Source of the DNA: Epiperipatus broadwayi
Lineage: Eukaryota > Onychophora > Udeonychophora > Euonychophora > Peripatidae
Direction: 5' to 3'
DNA length: 64,000 nt
Assembly (NCBI GenBank): GCA_028023455.1
Contig: JAQFVV010012405.1
Coordinates: forward strand, 12,199,423 to 12,263,422
Part shown: positions 12,506-23,640 of the stretch, in pieces
Layout: each line of letters starts with the position of its first letter
How positions within the stretch are numbered: the stretch's first letter is position 1
Position numbers and translations under genes: made by a program
Notes under the pieces: generated by a model
What the model saw: only the letters and a program-made list of their open reading frames with translations
Told to the model about the DNA's origin: nothing
Database searches by the model: none

Positions 12506-14006
12506 AAATAAATTTACCACATTAAATTTATATCTTACCATAATGTTGTTCTTAAGTTTAAAGACATGTTTTAATAAAAGACAATAATGTTTTGTCTATT
12601 CATATATTTTTAATAAGCAATAGGTTTAGGTAGATAAATAACAGATTAATTCTCATGTGTGTGTGTCTAAATATATGTGCACGTTTGGGTTAGCATGTAA
12701 ATTTAAGATTATCATAGATTTTAAATTGTGAATGTTTTAAAAGTAATATTTAATCATAAAATATATTATTTGCAATAATAATTTTGTTAAAGCAACAAAT
12801 GTATTTTTATTTTAAGAAAGAAGTGGCAAAATTATTTTATTATTTTATTTTAAAATATTCTTCTTTAAAATTGAAAGAAAACAATTTTGATAGAAACACT
12901 GGCTTGCATTCAAATGATTTCAAATTAAAGTGTAATAATTACTCAAGAACCTAGAAGGAGTAAACTTTGATTTTATCATTAATGACCATATCTAGGTCAG
13001 TGACTTCAATATTATGTCAATAAACAAAAAAATTAAATTGTCTGTGATTTGACTTAGGAGACACTTATTTATTTGTTTCTTTTTTCTTTCTATATGTATA
13101 TTGATCACTTCAATTAGCATTCTGCATTTTCATAGTAAATATTTTTAAAAAATAAAACGTGATATATATATATATAAATTTAAAACTTGTTTTGTTTATC
13201 ATATATATATTGTAACGAGAGAGCTAAATAGGAAAACAGACATCTTTAAAAGACAAATGTAGTTAAATAATTAGAAAAGGGAATTTATTTACGAGCATCC
13301 TAGAAGAAAATTTTTAAAAAATGCTTATTCAAAACCATGTGAATTAATACATATTATGTGCCTATATATGTTTGCCAACAAATATCAATAATTTTCCAAG
13401 TATAATAATCAATTACCAAATGGAATAATTAAAAGTTATAAAATGCTGATAAAGTTTAACCATGTGAATATATATATATATGTGTGTGTGTGTTTATTTA
13501 TGTGCCAACAATAATTATGAATTTGAAATAACCATTAATCATTTTTAAAAGGTAAATAATATCTGTTAATCAACATAAACTATACTGAGAATTTTGTTGA
13601 CAATCACTAAAGATTATTTTGTTAAATAAACTATGGATACTTCTAAAAAAAATGAACTCTACTGAATTACTATATTTTAAAATATCATCATTTTATGGAT
13701 TTCCTTTATGGACTTTTTTTGTGCATTAATAAAAAGTGATTTAAAGACTGGAGAACTCCTTGTGTATAAATATTGATTTGTGTTCATACTAGTTATATAC
13801 TTCATTTATGTAATTATTATTTGTATTAATATTGCTCTTGTTTGAAAAGGTCATTTAATGTGTATACATGTAAGTGAACATATAGATATATAATTAATGA
13901 AAAGAAAATTTAATAATTAACTCTAAATTTATATTTAAACAATTATAATAAATTTTCATTCATTAATTTGTTTTGGTATGTAGGCAAGCTAGAACAATTT
14001 AGAATT
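12506..14006. other. Unassigned A+T-rich DNA with possible LTR boundary
   Basis: No gene is recognised. At 13212 a (TA)n tract is followed by TGTAACGAGAGAGC, like the LTR starts at 33954 and 36576. No matching other end was found. Confidence 0.4.
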
Positions 14007-14029
14007 TTCTCTCTCTCTCTCTCTCTCTC

Positions 14030-14113
<84 letters not shown>
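14007..14113. repeat. (CT)n followed by (TA)n
   Basis: About 24 bases of CT repeat (14007-14030) run into about 80 bases of TA repeat. This abuts the PLE palindrome starting near 14144. Confidence 0.95.
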
Positions 14114-14116
<3 letters not shown>

Positions 14117-14143
14117 ATTACAAGCATAAAGCTAAACTAGTGA

Positions 14144-14684
14144 ATATATAATTAAAAATTACCCCAAATCCAAAATTCAACTAGACCAGCATAAAAATAT
14201 TAAAACACAACCAAAAGTTTCACTGCTACAAGCAGACTTCTCAAGTGTAAAGAACTACAAAAACTATACAATATATATAATATTAACCATTACCCACAAA
14301 TCCATTCACTTCCCATCCACCCTTAATATTAAAAGAATTCTTAAATAAGTTAATTGCTTCAGAATAATAAATTTTCAATAATAAAGATTCTTTAATTCTT
14401 CTTTTGATTTAAAAAAAAAAAAAGAAGAATTAAAGAATCTTTATTATTGAAAATTTATTATTCTGAAGCAATTAACTTATTTAAGAGTTTTTTTAATATT
14501 AAGGGTGGATGGGAAGTAAATGGATTTGTGGATAATGGTTAATATTATATGTATTGTATAGTTTCTGTAGTTCTTTACACTTGAGAAGTCTGCTTGTAAC
14601 AGTGAAACCTTTGGTTGTGTTTTAATATTATTTTTATGCTGGTCTAGTTGAATTTTGGATTTGGGGTAATTTTAATTATATATA
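14144..14684. mobile_element. PLE-3 palindrome (inverted pair of 3' ends)
   Basis: Two arms of about 260 bases, 14144-14408 and 14425-14684, are near-perfect reverse complements around a short A-run. The right arm on the plus strand reads RIKESLLLKIYYSEAINLF and then NIKGGWEVNGFVDNG with a stop, typical of the last residues of a PLE GIY-YIG protein. A hammerhead-like motif follows (CTTGAGAAG, hairpin, GTGAAACC at about 14580-14612). Both outer ends run into TATATA. Confidence 0.75.
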
Positions 14685-14689
14685 TATAA

Positions 14690-15203
14690 TACAATATTTT
14701 TTGGTATGAACTGTGTATTATTTTGCATTACAATCCGATATTTCGATGGACTAGCAACCGCCATTATCAAGGTTAACTTTTGAAAGAACAATCATTAGAT
14801 CTCAAAGAAAATTGACTCAGTGCGATATGAGAATTGAGATTCAACTTGAAGTAATTCAGCATTCACAATATGAGGCTTATCAAAATGTTTATTTCCCTCA
14901 CTTTTTTTCACCTATTAATTTCAAGTTAATATTAGATAAAATGAAAGATTTCCACATAGCTGGAATACGTTGTGCTTCATCAGCCCTATTTAAAACAGTA
15001 GATCTCTTTAATATTTCAATTGACTCTCTCATGGTTCTTAAATCATATCTTTCCAAATTAGCAAGTATTTTTGCATTGTCAACATCAGGTTTGTGATCAA
15101 TTTCTAAAAAATGGGAAGTAAAAACTGATGTACTAATTTTTTGATTAAAAGCATTTCTATGTTCCTTAATTCTGACATTTATTCGTCTATTAGAATGACC
15201 CAC
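14690..15203 (-). mobile_element. PLE-4 3' fragment, minus strand
   Basis: This covers the GIY-YIG frame at 14898-15203 plus about 200 bases of 3' untranslated sequence. On the minus strand that sequence ends in CTTGATAATGGCGGTTGCTA followed by GTCCATCGAAATATCGG, another hammerhead-like hairpin. The 5' side is cut off at a (TA)-containing 47-bp duplication. Confidence 0.7.
14898..15203 (-). CDS. Truncated GIY-YIG endonuclease frame of PLE-4
   Basis: The frame starts inside the domain at VGHSNRRINVRIKEHRNAF, equivalent to the second (YIG) motif plus the conserved Arg and His. It continues with VFTSHFLEIDHKPDVDNAKI and ends with RTMRESIEILKRSTVLNRAD and AQRIPAMWKSF. The Glu in MRESIEI is the likely catalytic acid. 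The first (GIY) strand is missing, so it cannot be functional. The frame itself is unbroken for 101 codons. It is a different PLE family from PLE-1. Confidence 0.75.
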   Translation of the reverse strand: MGHSNRRINVRIKEHRNAFNQKISTSVFTSHFLEIDHKPDVDNAKILANLERYDLRTMRESIEILKRSTVLNRADEAQRIPAMWKSFILSNINLKLIGEKK

Positions 15204-15290
15204 ATAGCTTATATATATGTATATTATAATTCGATGTCTGTATGACCCACATAGCTTATATATATGTATATTATAATTCGATGTCTGTAT
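15195..15290. repeat. Two-copy 47-bp tandem duplication
   Basis: ATGACCCACATAGCTTATAT through CGATGTCTGT occurs twice with a 47-base period. It sits at the 5' break of the PLE-4 frame. Confidence 0.9.
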
Positions 15291-15299
15291 TTCTTCAAA

Positions 15300-15495
15300 T
15301 CAGTATATGTAATCTTATAATGAATATTTATAAATACAGTAATTAGTTATATGTAAAGTATAACTTTAAAAATTTTATCCACTTAGAAGTGCTTTTGACT
15401 CTCATAGTCTTTGTCAAGTAACACTTTGAAAAGCTAACCTTCCCACAATTCCGTGATCTTAACATTTGCTGCCCGTCTGCTAATTAAGTCTTGTT
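15300..15495 (-). mobile_element. PLE-1-family 3' fragment, minus strand
   Basis: On the minus strand the text reads DLISRRAANVKITELWEG then stop, matching the PLE-1 C terminus (INRQTANIKINELWEN). The untranslated part contains CTTGACAAAGACTATGAGAG followed by TCAAAAGCACTTCT, the same hairpin motif found in the PLE-1 arms and at 53.9 kb. Confidence 0.7.
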
Positions 15496-15589
15496 TGTAT
15501 TTGTATATTAGCAAATATATATATATTAATTCTAATATTTTCACAGATAAAAGATGTCATATTATTATTACTATTTGCGGGATATTCCA

Positions 15590-15999
15590 TGTAGTGAAAA
15601 AGCTAAATGCTGACCTTTCAGTACAATATCAAGTACCTTCCTCAGAGCATCCTTTTTCTCAAATCATAAAAATGAGTGTGAGATTTAAAATCATTTTTAT
15701 CAGTTTCTTTCTCCTCATATTTAAATTATATTGGTTGAGAAGTTTAAAATTTATTTTCTCTTACAATAGCTTCTTCCAAATGTTGTTAATCTTCTTTAAT
15801 TCACAACATTTGGAAGAAGCTATTGGAAGAGAAAATAAATTTTAAAACTTCCCAACCAATAGAATTTAAATATGAGGAGAAAGAAAATGATAAAAACGAT
15901 TTTAAATCTCACATGCATTTTTATGATTTGAGAAAGAGGATGCTCTGAGGAAGGTATTTGATATTGTACTGAAACATCAGCATTTAGCTTTTTCACTGC
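15590..15999. mobile_element. Palindrome with PLE-like 3' end motif (PLE-5)
   Basis: Arms 15590-15786 and 15803-15999 are inverted copies with few mismatches around a 16-base loop. Each arm carries, reading outward, GCTCTGAGGAAGGTA, a short hairpin, then ACTGAAACATCAGCATTTAG: the motif seen after PLE endonuclease frames here. The inner coding text (for example EFKYEEKENDKNDFKSHM) is not recognised, so the PLE assignment is an inference from structure and motif. Confidence 0.6.
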
Positions 16000-16019
16000 A
16001 TAATATATATATATATTGT

Positions 16020-16720
16020 CTATTAATGGGTTCAAGTAAACTTGAGCATTGCTTTAACTTGCTCTAAAATGCAATTTTTACATTATCATAGTGAATTTAT
16101 GCTCATTTTAAAGCTTAAAAAGTACCATAAAATGCTGTCCTCTCTAGAATTATTTTACAAATGCAAAATCAATAATATTTAAATTTGAAGCTACAACAAT
16201 AGGAGAAGGCAGACTCTCCTAGATGCTGATTGGTTGGATCTCATTTCAAACAAAAGGGAGCACCTATCAATAATTTTCACCACTCCAACTTCTTTGTTTT
16301 GATTTTGAAATTGAAAATGAATGTTTTAGAGTGTTTTTTTAGTATTTCTTTTACATAGTATAAATTATTTGATAAAATATGCTGAATATAAAATTACTTT
16401 AGAAAAATAATTAAGATTTTAGTAAAAATTATTTACTTTTACATGAATGTAAATTGAGAAAGAAAATAATCAATGAGTTACACAACATTTTTATAATTAT
16501 AATTATAAATTGAAATTTATTTTTGAAAAAACTTTTGTTCACTTTCTAACAAATTATTAATTTGCTTTTTAAAAATGAAACTAAAATGAATATAGTATTA
16601 AAAGATGAATATATTTTTACCATTGATTCTGTAGTTGACCAATCAAAAGTTTAGAATTTTAACTCACATGACTAAGCAGATTTTTTTACAAGAAAAAGGT
16701 TAAAGATAACAAATAAATAA
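16020..16720 (-). repeat. Dispersed repeat family R, copy 1
   Basis: The minus strand of 16050-16165 (ATTCTAGAGAGGACAGCATT) matches CAAGAGAGGGCAGCATCTTA at 20.55 and 52.77 kb. The part around 16560-16700 (AATGAAACTAAAATGAATAT, GACCAATCAAAAGTTTAGA) matches 21.08-21.24 kb and the reverse complement of 52.2-52.35 kb. It is non-coding and unassigned. Confidence 0.7.
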
Positions 16721-17213
16721 TATTTTCATATGGTTTTAAAATTGTGTAATGTTCTAGCACCACCTTAGAGTTCAAACAGAAATATTTTATAATACATTTA
16801 TTTAAATTATTAAAACATATTAATTCATATCTTATTATTAATTCTGTAAATGAAATTATTGTTATTTATTAAATATGAGTTAATAGTCTTATTTAAATAA
16901 GTAGTTATATGATATAATAATCCTAATGCAGAATCTCATTGAAAACATAAACATATAAATTTTAATTAACCAAATAATATAAATTTTATTACTATACTAG
17001 AATTCAATAATTAGTAAAGATGAACCTAATATTTTATGAATATCAATTGATATCATTTTAACATAAAAGCTAGTCAATAGATTATTTATGATAAAATTTT
17101 ATATAATCATCAAACTTAAATAATTGTATTCATTTCTTTAATACTAATATAAATTTTTACTATGTAATATTAAAAGAGATATGTATGAATAAATACCAAT
17201 GTAAACTCCTAAC
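16721..17213. other. Unassigned A+T-rich DNA
   Basis: Nothing recognised. Confidence 0.4.
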
Positions 17214-17538
<325 letters not shown>

Positions 17539-19035
17539 ATATATTTGTATAAATTTTCAAATACATTATTTATATTGTTTATTACAATTTTGGCATCCAG
17601 TCAGATTAATATTTATTTAATATATAAATATTAATAAATCTTAACTTTATTCAGTATAGAATTTATATTATTTTATTAATAGAGTTTAATTAATCTTTTT
17701 CCATTTTATTCCGAGATAAATTTCATTTTGCTCAAATTATGTAATTCTATTACTTTAATCTAGCCAATTTTTATTATTACATATTTGTTGTATAATTTAT
17801 ACTTCAGATTTTGGTATTACTAATTTGTAGACATGTTCAAGTAAACATTTCTTTTAATCACTTTATTTTGTTACATATTTCATTTAGCATTCATATGTGT
17901 TTGTATTTTATTACAATAAATATATTAATTAAATATTTCCTCATTTTATATACTTATAGATTTAGATTGTCCAAAGATTTGGGATATTAGCAAGAGAAAT
18001 TCTCAGCTTCTTATTTTTGCACTAATACAGATTTGGCATTCAAAGTTTGGGCACATAAGAGAATTTCTCTTTTCACTCTTGTTCAGTTTTATATTATTAC
18101 AATATATGAGGTGATGTGATTTATACAACAATTACAAAATCTAATATTCTATTTATTGAAATACATACCCAGCTGTATTAAATCAGCCTTAAATTATATT
18201 TACAAATTAGAATCCCTAAGTATTATTTTAATATTCTTATAAATAACAAAATTTATTATAAATATGTGAAAAAGGAATGAAACTATCAATTATTACATAA
18301 TATTTTGAGCAAAGAAATCTTCAAATTCTGTCCTTATTAAATTTAATTAACTTACAATGACTAGATTTCATTTGTGACCCTGCTATGACATTTCATATGC
18401 CTTAAATACATAGAATTGTTTTTAATTTAACAGTTATCCAGCTCATTACCTTCCTAGATATGTCTCTATTTTGTGAAAATCAAATTGATTTGAATTTACC
18501 TCACATAGTATAGTTTTAAGCCACTTTTTGGAGTTTAGCAATATGTGATACCAGGTGTAATCTAAACTTTACATTTACAAAATTTCTATACTCCATTTTT
18601 TTAATCTATTGGGTATTTTTTTATATAATGCTTACAATAATAAAAATCAAATTTGTTTTATTATAATATTTGTCTGTACATTTTTATTTTTAAAAAAATC
18701 CATTGAACTGAACTCGAGAGGAATGATCATAAGAGAAACTAGAAGTAGGCATAGGTTATTGCAAAAGACTTAAATTCAAACAACAAAAAGGAGTCTTGTA
18801 TCCCTTTGTCAAAAAATGGAACATGGGACTTTTATTATTTACATTTCTGGTTGCAATAATTTGCATATTTTATAATCGATATATTCAGCCTGTTCCTGGC
18901 ACTGTTGGTTAATTATTTTGCACTATGATTCTGGCAAGAAGTCACCAAAAGTTAACACTGTGCTATTAAGTTAGAATATATATAAATGTGTGTGTGTCCA
19001 TATATATTCATTGGACTATTAGTAAGAGTGGATTT
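17539..19035. other. Unassigned A+T-rich DNA
   Basis: No gene or repeat recognised. Confidence 0.4.
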
Positions 19036-19159
19036 CTACTCCTGCTATTAAAAGATGAGAGGTTGCCTTGACAACAGTGAAAAATATTGATTACTATCTA
19101 TGTTGGCATGTTTATGTGTTGACTGGTTTCTAATGAATATATATATATATATATACATA

Positions 19160-19206
<47 letters not shown>
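19036..19206 (+). repeat. Dispersed repeat family Q copy 1 plus (TA)n
   Basis: ACTCCTGCTATTAAAAGATG, GAGGTTGCCTTGACAACAGT and TTGACTGGTTTCTAATG at 19036-19138 recur at 55979-56075. A (TA)n tract follows in both places. Confidence 0.75.
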
Positions 19207-19209
<3 letters not shown>

Positions 19210-19412
19210 TTTAAAATATATATTCATAATGGCTTGACTCAGCCAATTTTTTTGGAATTACAAGTCTAGAACATTTTTGTGAGGCCTTGCATTTTGTGTA
19301 GCATTGCTTTTGTATACATGTTTTATCATAAAACCTCAAATTAATTTTACATTATCAAGTCTGACTTGTCTGTAAGTAAAATAAAACATTCTACTGATCC
19401 ATATTTTTATAA

Positions 19413-19583
19413 AAGCATACAACAAGTCATAATGAATTTGAAGAATCATATTTAAGAATGTTAGATAATAAAGAGGGTGATAGTAATATTGTAAACACCA
19501 TAGAAAATAATATTGATGTGGAAATCATGAGTAAACACAACACTAATATTGAAATGTTTGAATGTAATATAGAAAATGTTTGA
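19413..19583 (+). CDS. Asn/Glu-rich open frame, left part (unrecognised)
   Basis: An open frame of 56 codons runs from an upstream stop at 19410 to TGA at 19581. It is acidic and Asn-rich (FEESYLRMLDNKEGD ... KHNTNIEMFECNIENV), less like translated A+T noise than other frames here. The motif EMFEC-x-x-E recurs in the frame at 19915-20040, on the other side of the foldback element. The ATAAAAG just upstream could be a splice acceptor, but the pyrimidine tract is poor. It may be an exon or an unknown transposon ORF; I do not recognise it. Confidence 0.3.
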   Translation, partial: KHTTSHNEFEESYLRMLDNKEGDSNIVNTIENNIDVEIMSKHNTNIEMFECNIENV

Positions 19584-19584
19584 A

Positions 19585-19955
19585 TAAAACAGGCAAAACT
19601 CTCCATACATTAGTGGCGCTTAGTGCAAGCCAGAGTAATCAATGGATGCCAGAAGGCTAGTGTATACTTATCCAATATCCCCAGACTAGTTTCTAGCTTG
19701 CGGCTTTCATCAGTGAGGAGTCTTGTATCTGAGAGCACTGCACCTAGATCTTAGATTCTAATGCAACCCTCTACCAGCCAGCTGGGGGTATTGGATGAGT
19801 AGGCACTAAATAGGGATTGTATGCACAAGCCTTTTGGCATCCACTCATTACTCTGGCTTGCACTGAGTGGCACTACTGTATGAAAAATGTTGCCTATTTT
19901 AAAAACAGTTATGAGGAAGCATAAGAAATGGTGATCATGAAATGTTTGAATGTAG
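19585..19955. mobile_element. Foldback element F, copy 1
   Basis: The left end AACAGGCAAAACTCTCCATA and the reverse complement of the right end (ATAGGCAACATTTTTCATAC) are inverted repeats, both continuing through AGTGCAAGCCAGAGTAAT and GGATGCCA. Arms are at least 75 bases; the inverted-repeat part ends near 19901. A second copy lies at 63.18 kb. Sequence after the right arm (AACAGTTATGAGGAAGCATA) is also shared by both copies, so the true right end is probably near 19955. Confidence 0.75.
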
Positions 19956-20040
19956 TACAGAAAAGAATGTTAATGCTATAAATTCGACTACAAAAAATTC
20001 AAGCAATAATATATGCATTAATAATACTGAATTCAAATAA
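19915..20040 (+). CDS. Asn/Ser-rich open frame, right part (unrecognised)
   Basis: It is open from after a stop at 19912 to TAA at 20038. It reads GSIRNGDHEMFECSTEKNVN then AINSTTKNSSNNICINNTEF. EMFECSTE parallels EMFECNIE in the frame at 19413-19583, either an internal protein repeat or two copies of one repeat. No function can be assigned. Confidence 0.25.
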   Translation, partial: GSIRNGDHEMFECSTEKNVNAINSTTKNSSNNICINNTEFK

Positions 20041-20454
20041 TGGCAAAGAACCTCAGCCAGAAAATAAAAAATAAGGTGGTATAATACAGTCAAAGCTTCA
20101 CCAGGATTGGCAAATGATGCAAAAGCTTTAGGAGACAGAATAATTCTAAGCAAGTATAGAATTTATTGTTTATCAATAACATTCTGAATGCATTTATTAT
20201 GTGAACAAATGAAAAAAATAGAACAAGGAAGAACAACATATAAAATTTAAAATCATACTCATCTTCATAATTGATTAGAAGCAAAATATTGAAATTAAGC
20301 AATAAAAATCTTTATTCATTTTACGCAATTGATAGAACTGGACAAAAAAAATTGTTTGTGTTCTGATCTATCATGTCAGCCACTTGATGGCATTGATTCT
20401 AAGCAAAAACACATTGATATAACATTCCTGGGCCAGCGAGTCTATAGAACTATG

Positions 20455-21240
20455 ATGTCCATAAAATTTAACAGCCAATCAGATTCAAGAAGGGGCATTA
20501 TTTTTCCTTTGTTAAACCTATACCAGTAGTTTTATTGATTTTTTACTTGTAAAATAATTCAAGAGAGGGCAGCATCTTACAGAACTTTTTAAAACCTTTT
20601 AAACGATGGTAAAATCTTTGCCGTAGTGCTAAAAATGACAGATTTTCGATGACTCGAAGCAGCTTTGAGTCATCTTGAATCTGATTGGCTGTTAAATTTT
20701 GACAACAAAGAAAATGGCTGTCAAAAATTAAAGAGTTACAATTTCTTTTTGTTTCATTTCAAAAATGATAACAAATGTTTTAGACCACTATAAATGTATT
20801 TATTTGACAAATTATAAATTATTATGTTAAAATATGATAAAAATAAAATTATTTTAAAAAAATAGTTAAGACTTTAACAGAATTATTTACTTTTTTTTCA
20901 GCGTAAAATTAGCAAAGAAAATCACTGACATCATAAAACATTTTCGTTGGAGAAAAATTTTCCTTTTACATTTTCCGCTCGCAAATATTATAAATAATTA
21001 TAAAGAGAAATTTGTTTTTGAAAAAACTTTCATTCATTTTCATAATCTGACAAATTATTAATATACTTTTTACAAATGAAACTAAAGTGAATATAATATT
21101 AAAAGATGAATATATTTTGATGATTGAGTTTGTTAATTGACACTTTAGTTTGTGGATTGACCAATTAAAAGTTTAGACTTTTACCTCACTCGGCCAATAA
21201 AATAATCAGCGATTAAAAGGTTAAATGTCAAGATTATTAT
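20455..21240. repeat. Dispersed repeat family R, copy 2 (inverted composite)
   Basis: AAATTTAACAGCCAATCAGA (from 20462) and TCTGATTGGCTGTTAAATTT (about 20680) are parts of a perfect 28-base inverted repeat. Between them is CAAGAGAGGGCAGCATCTTA, as in copies 1 and 3. The part to 21240 (AAACTAAAGTGAATATAATA, GACCAATTAAAAGTTTAGAC) is inverted relative to copy 3. Confidence 0.7.
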
Positions 21241-21309
21241 AGTAGAATGTTTTCTCTCCCTTCTCTTTCTCTCTCTCTCTCTCTACACACATCATATATA
21301 TATATATAA

Positions 21310-21655
21310 TATTTAAATACAAATATATTGCTTATACTGAACTTAATGTAAGTAGAAGGGCTTTAAACTCAGATATTTAGGCTCTATACAGCTATCTACT
21401 CCATCTTATATAACTGATATCCATGACAACATAGTTGAGAAAAAGATTTGCTATCTTAATATAAACTGAACATTGATTATATTATATATGTGTGGAAGAT
21501 AATGATTTAGACTAACTAATGAGTGCTGGTTCAGCATGAAATACTTATTGGAGATCAGGTATTTTTTCACATGTGTGTGTAATGGTTATATAATATGGAG
21601 TGAGTGGCTGTAGGAAACTTGAAATTTTCAGTTCAAATCCCTTCTAATATATATA
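21310..21655. repeat. SINE-like family T, inverted pair
   Basis: 21310-21480 is a minus-oriented copy (TACTGAACTTAATGTAAGTA, then TTGCTATCTTAATATAAACT). 21485-21655 is a plus-oriented copy (GAGTGCTGGTTCAGCATGAA ... TTTTCAGTTCAAATCCCTTC, with a B-box-like GTTCAAATCC). Their 3' ends point outward. Confidence 0.7.
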
Positions 21656-22395
21656 TATAAAATCAAACAATTTTATAGGAAAATCACTGACAATAAAAAC
21701 AATATTAAACTTCCATATATTACTCTTCCCCACATACCTAAAATCTCCTATCAATTAATCAAGGTTTTGGCCAATAAATTTAAAATTAGCTTTCATACAC
21801 CCCCATGCACTAATCGTCTAATCAATAACTCTAAGGACAAAATTGAACCTTCTCAGACTCCCCATGTCGTTTACAGCATAGCTTGCCCACAACCTGGTTG
21901 CCAGGCCATTTATTTTGGAGAAACCAAGGCAGGCATAATCAACAGGACAGCACAACACAGATATACATATAATAGAGCTATGAAAAACAATGATAATTCA
22001 TCAACATTTTTAGAGCATTCCAAGAAGACAGGACATTTGTTTGAACCTTCCAGCCCTAAAATAGTCTGTATTGAGAAAAATGACATCAAGCGGAAAATCA
22101 GAGAAGCATATTTTATTAATGGCAATAATAACTCCATCAATAGACGAGATACCTGCTTTGACATCTCCAAATGTTGGACTATCTAGTTCATTTGCATATG
22201 CTTTGCATACTGTTTTGTTTCCCTTGCCCTATTTTTTCATTCTGCAGCTCACAGTACCGCTATGAATATGAGGCAAAAGACCTCGAAAGCGCTTAGCGTG
22301 TAATAATTTCTGTGTATCTTTATAGCTTCTCATTCAAGTGTGGCATACGCTTTGTTAATTTTGTATATTAAATTATCGAATGAGAAGTCTTAAAA
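21656..22395 (+). mobile_element. PLE-6 3' fragment with GIY-YIG frame
   Basis: A 5'-truncated Penelope-like element: the endonuclease frame (21662-22186) and about 200 bases of 3' sequence. The latter includes GACCTCGAAAGCGCTTAGCG (22272-22291), whose CGC-TTA-GCG helix is like helix III of PLE hammerheads. (TA)n tracts flank both sides. The copy at 59.6 kb is the closest relative here. Confidence 0.8.
21662..22186 (+). CDS. PLE GIY-YIG endonuclease, 5'-truncated, frame open
   Basis: The frame is open from the (TA)n junction to TAG at 22184. Visible order: PPCTNRLINNSKDKI (conserved linker before the nuclease), HVVYSIACPQPGC (GIY strand plus cysteine linker), AIYFGETKAG (YIG strand), NRTAQHRY (conserved Arg/His), FLEHSKKTGH, IVCIEKNDIKRKIREAYFI (probable catalytic Glu in IREAYFI), INRRDTCFDISKCW. 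There is no RT upstream, so it has no transcription start of its own. The clean frame over 175 codons suggests a fairly young or lightly decayed copy. Codon 21767 (TTG) is not a real start. Confidence 0.8.
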   Translation: MKQFYRKITDNKNNIKLPYITLPHIPKISYQLIKVLANKFKISFHTPPCTNRLINNSKDKIEPSQTPHVVYSIACPQPGCQAIYFGETKAGIINRTAQHRYTYNRAMKNNDNSSTFLEHSKKTGHLFEPSSPKIVCIEKNDIKRKIREAYFINGNNNSINRRDTCFDISKCWTI

Positions 22396-22955
22396 TCTTT
22401 AATACTTTACAAATATATATATATTGTAAATGCATACAATATGAAGATAATTAAAAAATATTGTCTTTTATTGTTTGCATGTTTTACAATGTACTTATTT
22501 ACTTAGTTGTAAATATTTATGGATACTAAACAAACACTTATAAGAAGTAGAAAAAGCCTTATCATTTTTATACACTTATAGTTGTTTATCACCAGTGACA
22601 GCATTTGAAACAGAAGCAGTCATTTCTGGTCTTAGAATGCCACATGGCTTCCTGAATTGACTAATCATTCAGTTATACTAATAAATTGTTATGTTTTTAC
22701 TTACAACTGTCAAACTCACTCCACTCACAACTTTGACACTATCCATCTCAGATAAATACAACAATGATTATTACTAATCATTTACTAAACTAGAGATTAA
22801 ATCTAGCACAGATATAAACTTTAAACCTGAGTTAAAAATTAATATATATCTGGGTTTTTTTTTAAACATACAGACACATGGAGTTATTCACCTTTATCTT
22901 TCCCATGTATAATATCTTTATAGACACATTAAACAACATCCATAGTTCCACATTG
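22396..22955. other. Unassigned A+T-rich DNA
   Basis: Nothing recognised; one (TA)n-TTGTAA junction at about 22421. Confidence 0.4.
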
Positions 22956-23085
22956 TCTTTAAATTCATATAAATAAAGATACAGTAAAAGACAAATGACT
23001 TCTAAGATGCATTTCATGCTGAACCAGCACTCATCAGTTGACCCAGGTCACTATCTCTCATATATATCTATATTATATAAAGACT
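22956..23085 (-). repeat. SINE-like family T, partial copy
   Basis: CATGCTGAACCAGCACTCAT and TGACCCAGGTCACTATCTCT match the far end of the family T copies. The B-box half is missing or unrecognisable. Confidence 0.6.
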
Positions 23086-23259
23086 ATTTATCTATAGTAA
23101 ATTGTTACATTTTTATTTACAATTGTCAAACTCACTCCACTCATAACTTTAACTGAAAAATAACAAGTAAATAAAAGTACTAATTAGTAATAAATTTAAA
23201 AAAAAACAAAAAACATAAATACTGGTATAGAAGTTGCTTGTGAATAAATAGTAACCTTC

Positions 23260-23640
23260 TTCAGATAATTAATTTTATAAAAAAATTAAACATAATGCAT
23301 GTATATAAGAGATGATATGCATATTGGGAATAACAAGAAGAGATCGAAAACACAATATATGTGTAAGAGAACAAATAGGTGTTACTGACCTCATTGATAA
23401 ACTTAAAAGACTGAAGTGGAGTTGGGTTGGATATATTTCTAGAAGAGATGATAATAAATGAACAATTGAAAGCTTAAATTGGATTGTAAAAGACCCAGAC
23501 CACATGTGAGATGGATGGATGAAATAAGAAAATGTGCAGAAGTGATGCGGAGAAGAGAAGCTAAAGATTGGAGAAGATGGATTGAACTTGGAGAGACTTT
23601 CATCCTGCAGTAGACTAATAATCGTTGATCATGATGATGA
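23260..23640 (+). pseudogene. RTE-like LINE C-terminal tail
   Basis: In frame the text reads TRRDRKHNICVREQIGVTDL then DKLKRLKWSWVGYISRRDDN, then (after frameshifts) RPHVRWMDEIRKC and DWRRWIELGETF. This is the characteristic end of RTE-type LINE proteins. It is followed by a short TGATCATGATGATGATG tail. Better preserved than the copy at 11.84 kb, and of the same family judging by shared RLKW-WVG and RRWIELG blocks. Confidence 0.8.

Noticed and set aside
13212-13226. Possible further solo LTR starting TGTAACGAGAGAG after (TA)n
   Set aside because: No matching end with a duplicated flank could be located downstream.
14033-14113. Possible replication origin or promoter in the TA tract
   Set aside because: TA microsatellites are everywhere in this window; nothing specific supports a function.
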